This document shows, piece after piece, positions 57,894 through 64,000 of a DNA stretch of 64,000 bases (position 1 is the stretch's first letter; each line of letters opens with the position of its first letter). A program made the translations under genes and the position numbers. The DNA is from Acutalibacter sp. 1XD8-36 (GTDB lineage: Bacteria; Bacillota; Clostridia; Oscillospirales; Acutalibacteraceae): positions 496,001 through 560,000 of the forward strand of contig NZ_QZDU01000002.1 in assembly GCF_009917525.1 (NCBI RefSeq). The letters are read 5' to 3'. The notes beneath the pieces were generated by a model. That model worked only from the letters and a program-made list of their open reading frames with translations, searched no databases and was not told the DNA's origin.

Positions 57894-58775
57894 TTACTTT
57901 TCCCTCACCGGCATCCATACCTCCCAGGTATACCCGGGAGCTGAGACATCCCCAGCCGGATACACCTCCAGGTTGGGGACAGCCTCGTCCCGGCGGTAGC
58001 CGCTGGAGGGAAACCACTGGGTCAGTATCCGGGCATAGGCCTCAGGCACGTGGGGGTAGCCGGTAGGGCCGCCCACAGTAAAGACCGCCCATGTAGCGGC
58101 GGGCACAGTCTCCAGGTCCATACCCTCCGGGCGTACACCTCTGTACTGGGCCCCTATTACAGCTCTCATCCTGCCGCCCTCGGTTTTGAAGCTGTACGCC
58201 GCCACCTGGCAGAAAGGCTCGCTGTAAAGGCACCCCTGCCCGCCGTCACCGTAGAGCCGTGGGTCATACTCCTCCATAAACCGGCGCCAGAGAGGGGTCA
58301 GGGTCTCCCCGTTCCCACAGTCCGGGTCCTCAAGCCCCGAGAGGCCCACAATTTGGAAGCTGCCCATCTGCTGGATACGAAATTCCATCGCGCTCACTCC
58401 TTTGATAGTCAGTAGAAAAGAGATAGGCGGATAGGTTTTAAGGGGCGTGCCCATATGCCGGGCCATTGTGGGACTAACTCCATGGAGCTCTTTAAAGGCA
58501 CGGGCAAAGGCTGTGGGGGAATTGTAGCCGTACCCGAGAGCTATGTCTATAACCCTCTCCCTGCTATGCTGCAGGTCGAAAGCCGCCTGAGACAGCCTTC
58601 TCCGCCGGATATACTCTGATACCGGCATTCCGGCCATAAATGAGAATATCCGGGAGAATTCATAGACCGAGCAGCCGACCATCCGAGCCATGTCTCCATA
58701 GGATATATCCCCGGAAAGGTTCTCCTCCAGGTACTCCATCACGCCGTTCATACCTCTGAGCCAGTCCACCGCCAT
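57894..58775 (-). CDS. AraC-family regulator with GyrI-like effector domain
   Basis: 293 residues. The N-terminal 100 residues hold the two AraC HTHs (ISYGDMARMVGCSVYEFSRI and VIDIALGYGYNSPTAFARAF). The C-terminal 155 residues are a GyrI-like/SOUL-type ligand-binding domain (AATWAVFTVGGPTG). This is the BmrR/Rob-like design that senses small molecules. It is monocistronic; the target is unknown. Confidence 0.9.
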   Translation of the reverse strand: MAVDWLRGMNGVMEYLEENLSGDISYGDMARMVGCSVYEFSRIFSFMAGMPVSEYIRRRRLSQAAFDLQHSRERVIDIALGYGYNSPTAFARAFKELHGVSPTMARHMGTPLKTYPPISFLLTIKGVSAMEFRIQQMGSFQIVGLSGLEDPDCGNGETLTPLWRRFMEEYDPRLYGDGGQGCLYSEPFCQVAAYSFKTEGGRMRAVIGAQYRGVRPEGMDLETVPAATWAVFTVGGPTGYPHVPEAYARILTQWFPSSGYRRDEAVPNLEVYPAGDVSAPGYTWEVWMPVREK

Positions 58776-58849
58776 CCCTCCTCTCTGCCGTCTATTTTAA
58801 TGCAGAGAGCGGCGCTTTTCTCCACATTCCTTGCAAAAATGGGATAGGT

Positions 58850-59422
58850 TTATTTTATGACCTCAATATTATCCTTAACATAAATTACCCCGGAAACCAC
58901 CGTCACCACAGCCACCGCCCAGCAGAGCGCCTGGATTATTAAGGAGACCGCCATGGCGTCGGAGCCTCTGGCAATGGCAGTCAGGCCGTAGTACAGCAGT
59001 ATCGTAGACATCTGCAGTACGGTCTTCACCTTGCCCCACATATTCGCTGCTATCACCTTGCTTTTGGAGGCGGCAACCATGCGTATGCCCGCCACGGCAA
59101 ACTCCCGAAATAGGGTCAGGGCCAGCACTATCGGGCTGCACACACCGTCCACCACCATGTAGATAAGCGCGGCTGTTGTAAGCATTTTGTCCGCCAAAGG
59201 GTCGGCAAAGCGTCCGAAGTCCGTCTCCAGGTGGTATTTCCTGGCTATCTTGCCGTCCAGCAGGTCGGTTATGGAGGCCAGGGCGAAGATTATTCCGGCA
59301 ACAAGGCCGAATATTTGATTGAAATCCTGTGTGCCGAATTTCGTCATAGCCGCGAACACCATAAAGAAGGGCACCAGCGCGCACCGCAGAAGTGTAAGCT
59401 TATTGGGTAGATTCATTTTCAT
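58850..59422 (-). CDS. pgsA: CDP-diacylglycerol--glycerol-3-phosphate 3-phosphatidyltransferase
   Basis: 190 residues, about five membrane helices. The CDP-alcohol phosphatidyltransferase motif is complete (DLLDGKIARKYHLETDFGRF, then ADPLADK). It makes phosphatidylglycerophosphate. The start MKMNLPNKL follows AGGAG. Downstream of rimO, a common Firmicute pairing. Confidence 0.96.
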   Translation of the reverse strand: MKMNLPNKLTLLRCALVPFFMVFAAMTKFGTQDFNQIFGLVAGIIFALASITDLLDGKIARKYHLETDFGRFADPLADKMLTTAALIYMVVDGVCSPIVLALTLFREFAVAGIRMVAASKSKVIAANMWGKVKTVLQMSTILLYYGLTAIARGSDAMAVSLIIQALCWAVAVVTVVSGVIYVKDNIEVIK

Positions 59423-59444
59423 ATGAGGCCAGCTCCTTTTAGTT

Positions 59445-60782
59445 TTAGACATTCAGTTCCAGAGAGCCTGTCAAATCGCCCTCCATGCAGTCCTCTATCT
59501 TCACCTGCACAAAGCTTCCAAGCGTGGGGCGCTTCTCTGGGGCTGTGAAGAATATCTTGCCGTCCACATCCGGCGCGTCCATATATGAGCGTCCAAACCA
59601 GCACTCGGCGTAGCGGTCAAAGCCCTCCACCAGCAACTCCACAGTCTTGCCGATAAGGGCCTCCCCCTTCTCCCCGGTTATGTCCATCTGCTGCTCCGCG
59701 ATTATCCCCGCTCTCCTCTCCTTTTCCTCCTGGTCCAGCTGGTCCGGAAGGGAGGCGGCGGGGGTGCCCTCCTCCCGGGAGTAGGTAAAGCAGCCCAAGC
59801 GGTCAAACTTTACTGTCTTTACAAATTCTGAAAGCTGGGTGAAATCCTCCTCTGTCTCCCCGGGGAAGCCGGTTATAAGTGTGGTGCGGAGTATCACGCC
59901 GGGGACTTTTGAGCGTATCTTCTCAATAAGCGCCTCCAGGGACTCCCTGTCCCCACGGCGGTTCATGGCCCTCAGCACCTTGCCGGAGCAGTGCTGAAGG
60001 GGAAGGTCTATATAAGGCAGTACCTTTTCTTCATCTGCCATCACCTCCAAAAGCTCATCGGTTATGGCATCGGGATAGCAGTACAGCACTCTCAGCCACT
60101 TTATGCCCTCTATCCCGGATAAGCGCTTTAAGAGCTTTGCAAGAGAGTATTCGCCATAGAGGTCAATGCCATAGCGGGTGGTATCCTGGGCGATTAGCAC
60201 CAGCTCCTTCGCCCCATTCCGGGCCAGAGCCCTGGCCTCCTGCTCAATGTCCTCCACTGTCCTGCTGCGGTAGCCTCCGCGGATATATGGTATTGCGCAG
60301 TAGGAGCAGCGGTTGTCACAGCCCTCGGCTATTTTCAGATAGGCCGACCAGCTGGGTGTGGTGAGCTCCCTGTCACCGCTAAGAGGCAGCTTTTCCTTTT
60401 CAGGGAAGGCCTCTATCGGGCCGGACTCCAGCATATCCCTCAGGTACTTGGCAGGGTCCTCGTTGGCCCCTATGCCCAGGACTCCGTCCAGCTCCGGCAG
60501 CTCCTTCCTAATCTCCCCCTGAAAGCGCTCCGCAAGGCAGCCTGTTGCCACAAGCTTTTTAATGCGGCCCTCCTTTTTAAGCATGCCCAGCTCCAGTATC
60601 TCGTCGATGGACTCCTTCTGGGCGCTCTCAATAAAGCCACAGGTGTTCACAATAGCAACATCAGCCATGGCAACATCGTCCACCAGCTCATATCCCGCCG
60701 CTTTCAGCTTTGCCATAAGCAGCTCGCCGTCCACTTGGTTCTTTGCGCACCCCAGGCTTATCATACCTACTTTTACTGCCAT
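59445..60782 (-). CDS. rimO: Ribosomal protein S12 methylthiotransferase
   Basis: 445 residues. MTTase N-terminal domain with GMISLGCAKNQVDGE and IVNTCGFIESAQKES, the radical SAM triad in GCDNRCSYCAIPYIRGGYRS and a C-terminal TRAM domain. It adds a methylthio group to the S12 aspartate. Opens the rimO-pgsA pair; GGGAGGA precedes the ATG. Confidence 0.96.
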   Translation of the reverse strand: MAVKVGMISLGCAKNQVDGELLMAKLKAAGYELVDDVAMADVAIVNTCGFIESAQKESIDEILELGMLKKEGRIKKLVATGCLAERFQGEIRKELPELDGVLGIGANEDPAKYLRDMLESGPIEAFPEKEKLPLSGDRELTTPSWSAYLKIAEGCDNRCSYCAIPYIRGGYRSRTVEDIEQEARALARNGAKELVLIAQDTTRYGIDLYGEYSLAKLLKRLSGIEGIKWLRVLYCYPDAITDELLEVMADEEKVLPYIDLPLQHCSGKVLRAMNRRGDRESLEALIEKIRSKVPGVILRTTLITGFPGETEEDFTQLSEFVKTVKFDRLGCFTYSREEGTPAASLPDQLDQEEKERRAGIIAEQQMDITGEKGEALIGKTVELLVEGFDRYAECWFGRSYMDAPDVDGKIFFTAPEKRPTLGSFVQVKIEDCMEGDLTGSLELNV

Positions 60783-60798
60783 CTTCTTTATCCTCCCT

Positions 60799-61299
60799 CT
60801 ATTTTACCATTCTGCGTACTGCCGCGAAAAATTCATCGGTATAGTCCCCTGCAAGTATCTCGCGGACCTTTGCTTTCTGCTCCCATTCATCTATGGGCAC
60901 CCATTTTGCGCCGTCCACCTCATGGGGCTGTAATATCAGTTCCTCTGCAGGGACATCCCTTACGAGGCCATACACGTCCATGAAGAAGCCCTCGGCCTTC
61001 CGGCGGCTGAGAAATACCAGCTCCTCCGGCAGGGCGCTCATGCCTGTTTCCTCTAAAAGCTCCCTCACAGCGGCGCTAAGGCTTGTCTCTCCTGAAAGCA
61101 CCCCGCCTCCGGGGTTTTCCCATACTCCGGGATAAACGCTTTTCTCCATGCTCCTAAGGGTGCAGAGCACCTCTCTACGGCTGTTCACCACTGTGACAGT
61201 CACAGACAGATGGTAGTCCCCGGGGGCCTGCACGCCGCCCCGTTCCAGAGTCCGCCCGGTAAGCTCTCCGTTTTCATCGTATATGTCCCAAAGCTCCAT
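60799..61299 (-). CDS. NUDIX hydrolase (Idi-like)
   Basis: 166 residues. ELWDIYDENGELTGRTLERG at the start resembles type 1 isopentenyl-diphosphate isomerase relatives. The Nudix box (GGGVLSGETSLSAAVRELLE, then ETGM) is complete. Substrate unknown. GGGAGG precedes the ATG. Confidence 0.9.
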   Translation of the reverse strand: MELWDIYDENGELTGRTLERGGVQAPGDYHLSVTVTVVNSRREVLCTLRSMEKSVYPGVWENPGGGVLSGETSLSAAVRELLEETGMSALPEELVFLSRRKAEGFFMDVYGLVRDVPAEELILQPHEVDGAKWVPIDEWEQKAKVREILAGDYTDEFFAAVRRMVK

Positions 61300-61309
61300 A
61301 TGTACCTCC

Positions 61310-61729
61310 CTACTGAGCCAAAAGCTCCCTGGCCCCCTGTACCGCAAGCCTCACGTATTCACCCAGCGGCAGCTCACGCACGCCAACCACCGTTACCGAA
61401 CAGCGGCTCACCGGTATCAACAGCTTCTGGGCGCGGCTCTCTGAGACCGCTGCCGCCATAGCGGGGGTTATCTCTCCTAAAAGAGCGTTGGCTGTGATTA
61501 TTCCTGTGGGGCCCATTATTATGTCCGCGTCCCGGCAGCAGACGGCTACAGGATTCTCCCCTGTGGCCCCCGCGTCAGCCCCGGCCTTGAGCATGGCGGC
61601 GGTGGCGGCTGAGTTTGTGCCCACGGCTATTATTTCCCCGGGCACATCCTCTGCCTTCAGGCCTGCAACTATAGCTGAGCCCATGCGCCCGCCCTGGCCG
61701 TCTATCACCACTATCCTTTTCTCTCTCAT
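61310..61729 (-). CDS. DUF3842 family protein
   Basis: 139 residues. RIVVIDGQGGRMGSAIVAGL, AVGTNSAATAAMLKAGAD and ADIIMGPTGIITANALLGEI match DUF3842, a small clostridial Rossmann-like family with no known function. It overlaps the BrkB gene by four bases. Confidence 0.85.
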   Translation of the reverse strand: MREKRIVVIDGQGGRMGSAIVAGLKAEDVPGEIIAVGTNSAATAAMLKAGADAGATGENPVAVCCRDADIIMGPTGIITANALLGEITPAMAAAVSESRAQKLLIPVSRCSVTVVGVRELPLGEYVRLAVQGARELLAQ

Positions 61730-62616
61730 TCTTCCTCCTGTTTCCCTCCTGCCGTTTGGACGGTCCCGGCCTCAGGCTTCTCCCTGCCGGCCAGCAGCTT
61801 TTTCAAGTCCTCGCCCACACCGCTCCGCTCCAGCCACATACTCACCTCGCCTCCAAGGAAAAGGATGTACATGCAGAAGAACAGCCAGAACATCATTATC
61901 ACCAGGGTAGCCAGACTGCCGTAAATGGAGAAATTGGAGAAATTCTCAACAAACAGCGAGAAAAAGTACGAAAACAGCACCCATCCCGCCGCACCGAATA
62001 CCGCTCCCAAAAGATTGTGCCGGAACTTTGCCCGGCGGCGTGGCACAAAGGTATATAACAGGGTAAAGAATATAAAGAGCATTACAAAGCTCACCAGTGA
62101 TTTAAAGTTTATGAGCAGGGCGGCTACAACAGGCCAGCGGTCCTGGATAGCCCGGTAGATGGTGGAGCCAAAGACCAGTAGGACCGCCGCCGCTATGAGC
62201 ACCACCGCCAGCATAACCACGTATACCACTGCCATCACCCTGAGAAGGATATAATTGCGGGGCTGCTCCGCCTCGTAGATATGGTCCAGCCCCTTAATTA
62301 TAGCGACCATGCCCATGGAGGAGGACCACACCGCTGCTATCACCGCCACCGGCAGCACCCCGGAGGCCTCAATGGGGCTGGGGATTATCTCTCCCAGGGC
62401 CGCGGAAAAGGCGTCGGGCAGCAGGTTCAGCGCGGCCTCTATCATTGTGACCCCTGAGGAGAAGTGTATGCGCTGCATGAGTGTCAGCAGAAACGCTAAG
62501 AAGGGCAAAAAGGAGGTGATTAGAAAAAAGGCGCTGTGTGCCGCAGAGGAATCTATGCGGTCCTCGGTTATGCGGCCCATAAACCAGAGCACCTGCTTTT
62601 TGATAAATGCCAGCAT
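61726..62616 (-). CDS. YihY/BrkB family membrane protein
   Basis: 296 residues, six membrane helices. SSAAHSAFFLITSFLPFLAF, AAVWSSSMGMVAIIKGLDHI and LLGAVFGAAGWVLFSYFFSL are family regions. Role uncertain (once called ribonuclease BN or virulence factor; neither applies safely). The ATG at 62616 is chosen because GGGAGGTG lies nine bases upstream; an in-frame GTG at 62628 overlaps that site. Confidence 0.9.
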   Translation of the reverse strand: MLAFIKKQVLWFMGRITEDRIDSSAAHSAFFLITSFLPFLAFLLTLMQRIHFSSGVTMIEAALNLLPDAFSAALGEIIPSPIEASGVLPVAVIAAVWSSSMGMVAIIKGLDHIYEAEQPRNYILLRVMAVVYVVMLAVVLIAAAVLLVFGSTIYRAIQDRWPVVAALLINFKSLVSFVMLFIFFTLLYTFVPRRRAKFRHNLLGAVFGAAGWVLFSYFFSLFVENFSNFSIYGSLATLVIMMFWLFFCMYILFLGGEVSMWLERSGVGEDLKKLLAGREKPEAGTVQTAGGKQEEE

Positions 62617-62674
62617 AGTGTCATGCACCTCCCTGCCCGAAGCTTCCGATAATTAGCGTAATAATGTATTGAGT

Positions 62675-62704
62675 ATTATACCATAAGCGCACCGGGGCGG
62701 TCAA
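62675..62704 (-). promoter_or_regulatory. Promoter of the brkB-pgsA operon (TTGACC-18-TATAAT)
   Basis: Minus strand TTGACC at 62704-62699 and TATAAT at 62680-62675, spacer 18. Confidence 0.75.
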
Positions 62705-62737
62705 GTCCGCCCCTATATGGGCAGCGGCAGAAAAAGA

Positions 62738-62766
62738 TTGATTATCCCCCACGCTTCTGCTACAAT
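62738..62766 (+). promoter_or_regulatory. Promoter of the phosphohexomutase gene (TTGATT-17-TACAAT)
   Basis: TTGATT at 62738-62743 and TACAAT at 62761-62766, spacer 17. Confidence 0.7.
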
Positions 62767-62798
62767 ACTCTTAGTTAAAAATAAAGGAGTTGGTCGTA

Positions 62799-64000
62799 TT
62801 GGATTATATGCGCCTGAAAAGCGGTACTGATGTGCGGGGAGCAGCCATAGAGACAGCGGAGGGCGGACCGGTAACGCTGACCGATGAAGCGGTTATTGAT
62901 ATTGCCCGGGCATTCTTAGTCTGGTGTGAAAAGCACCTGGATATACCTGCGAATAAGCTGAAGCTGGCGGTTGGCCGGGACTCAAGGCTATCCGGGCCAA
63001 GGATAGCCGGCGCCCTTAGGGAGGCCCTTGTCCCCTATGGCGTCACCTGCTTCGACTGCGGGCTGGCCTCAACGCCGTCCATGTTCATGGCAACTATAGA
63101 CATCCCATGCGACTGTGCCGTACAGATAACCGCCAGCCACCATCCCTTCCACAGAAACGGCCTGAAATTCTTCACAAAGAATGGCGGCCTGGACAGCCCG
63201 GAGCTTGCGGAGGTATTGACTCTGGCTGGAGAGGGGGCATGTCCCCATAAATTTGAGGGAGGAAGCTGGCAGGAGTCCAACCATATGGAGCAGTACGCCG
63301 CTCATTTGCGGGAACTGATAGAGAAGGGGATAAATGCTCCCAATTACTACCGACCCCTTGAGGGCTTCCACATAACCGTGGACGCTGGCAACGGCGCGGG
63401 CGGTTTCTATGTAGAAAAAGTGCTGGCCCCACTGGGCGCAGATATCAGCGGCAGCCAGTTTCTGGAGCCAGATGGCAGCTTCCCCAATCATATCCCAAAT
63501 CCGGAGGATACGGAAGCCATGGGCTTTGCCTCCAGGGCAGTTATAGAGTCCGGCGCAGACTTAGGTATAATCTTTGATACCGATGTGGACCGTGCAGGCG
63601 TAGTTGACCGCCACGGCAGGGAGATAAACCGCAACAGGCTTGTAGCCCTGGCCTCAGCCATAGCTTTGGAGGGGGCCCCGGGCGGCACCATAGTCACCGA
63701 CTCCATTACTTCCGACGGCCTTCGTGAGTATATAGAGGGCACCCTCAGGGGCAGGCACCACCGGTTCCAGAGGGGATATAAGAACGTGATAAATGAGGCT
63801 TTAAGACTCAATGGCGAAGGAGTAAACTGTCCTCTTGCCATTGAGACAAGCGGGCACGCGGCCCTTAGGGAAAACTACTTCCTGGACGACGGCGCGTATC
63901 TTGTAACGAAGATAATCATAAAACTTGCGGAGCTGCGCCGGGAAGGGCGGGAGCTTGAAGACATGCTCAGCGAGCTCCGGGAGCCCGCCGAGGCCCTTGA
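62799..64000 (+). CDS. Phosphohexomutase (PMM/PGM family), 3' end outside window
   Basis: At least 400 codons, translated directly. RLKSGTDVRGAAIE at the start, LAVGRDSRLSGPRIAGAL, the phosphoserine loop VQITASHHPFHRNGLKFFTK and metal-binding GIIFDTDVDRAGVVD. The sugar-binding segment CPLAIETSGHAALRENY differs from the GFEESYGYLSG form in the mutase at 44724, so substrate choice probably differs. TTG 62799 is the likely start because GGAG lies nine bases upstream; ATG 62808 is the alternative. Confidence 0.9.
   Translation, partial: MDYMRLKSGTDVRGAAIETAEGGPVTLTDEAVIDIARAFLVWCEKHLDIPANKLKLAVGRDSRLSGPRIAGALREALVPYGVTCFDCGLASTPSMFMATIDIPCDCAVQITASHHPFHRNGLKFFTKNGGLDSPELAEVLTLAGEGACPHKFEGGSWQESNHMEQYAAHLRELIEKGINAPNYYRPLEGFHITVDAGNGAGGFYVEKVLAPLGADISGSQFLEPDGSFPNHIPNPEDTEAMGFASRAVIESGADLGIIFDTDVDRAGVVDRHGREINRNRLVALASAIALEGAPGGTIVTDSITSDGLREYIEGTLRGRHHRFQRGYKNVINEALRLNGEGVNCPLAIETSGHAALRENYFLDDGAYLVTKIIIKLAELRREGRELEDMLSELREPAEAL

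Overview
The window looks like a chromosomal segment of a moderately GC-rich, spore-forming, anaerobic Clostridia member, most like the gut Oscillospiraceae/Ruminococcaceae. This is inferred from gene content: T-box leaders, SpoIIID, a CwlJ/SleB-type cortex hydrolase, the c-di-AMP receptor DarA, RicT, DUF4317, DUF3842, a clostridial 2[4Fe-4S] ferredoxin and arabinan-degrading glycosidases. Intrinsic terminators and textbook TTGACA/TATAAT promoters are common.

Layout. 1-16.9 kb: thrS (cut by the window edge) with a T-box leader, a methyltransferase divergent from an XRE repressor, a MarR-controlled heterodimeric ABC exporter, a nucleoside phosphorylase, a DUF4317 protein, and a housekeeping cluster (rsmI, trmN6-like, ferredoxin, ricT, holB, darA, glycosyltransferase 51, a G10/RlmL-like methyltransferase, an MntR-like regulator, an amidase). 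16.9-18.1 kb: three tandem paralogous genes for 50-59-residue proteins behind two tandem promoters, then a leucine-type T-box. 18.1-22.5 kb: leuA and two transporters. 22.7-23.3 kb: a small serine recombinase.

23.4-32.7 kb is the most unusual part. The sporulation regulator gene spoIIID is split in two. Codons 1-38 lie at 23456-23569 behind a sigma-E-like promoter. The rest of the gene, starting at the shared His39 codon, lies at 32601-32741. Between them is a 9,031-bp element bounded by a shared CATA. Removing it exactly restores an 84-codon SpoIIID reading frame. The element carries a SpoIVCA-like large serine recombinase abutting its right end, in the place where the sigK skin recombinase sits. 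It also carries a second, atypical large serine recombinase whose C-terminal domain recurs in the three small genes after it, an MNT-HEPN toxin-antitoxin pair, an XRE regulator, a broken relaxase/MobC module and decayed genes. I infer a skin-like developmental element in spoIIID, excised in the mother cell; I do not know of a described case in this gene.

32.8-39.4 kb: an arabinan/galactan utilisation operon (GH35, GH51, GH127, araD). 39.4-50.5 kb: an AAC(3)-type acetyltransferase, a ComEC-type metallo-hydrolase, a probable type I toxin-antitoxin locus, pyrE, rsmE, an SDR, a phosphoglucomutase, three tandem small membrane proteins, a YczE-type protein, DegV and xylB. 50.6-57.3 kb: a GlpA-like/GlpB-like/DUF1667 operon, a HAD phosphatase, trxA-trxB, a UDG-superfamily protein and a GerQ-like/CwlJ-like spore pair. 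57.6-64 kb: an RHH regulator, an AraC-GyrI regulator, the brkB-DUF3842-nudix-rimO-pgsA operon and a phosphohexomutase cut by the window end.
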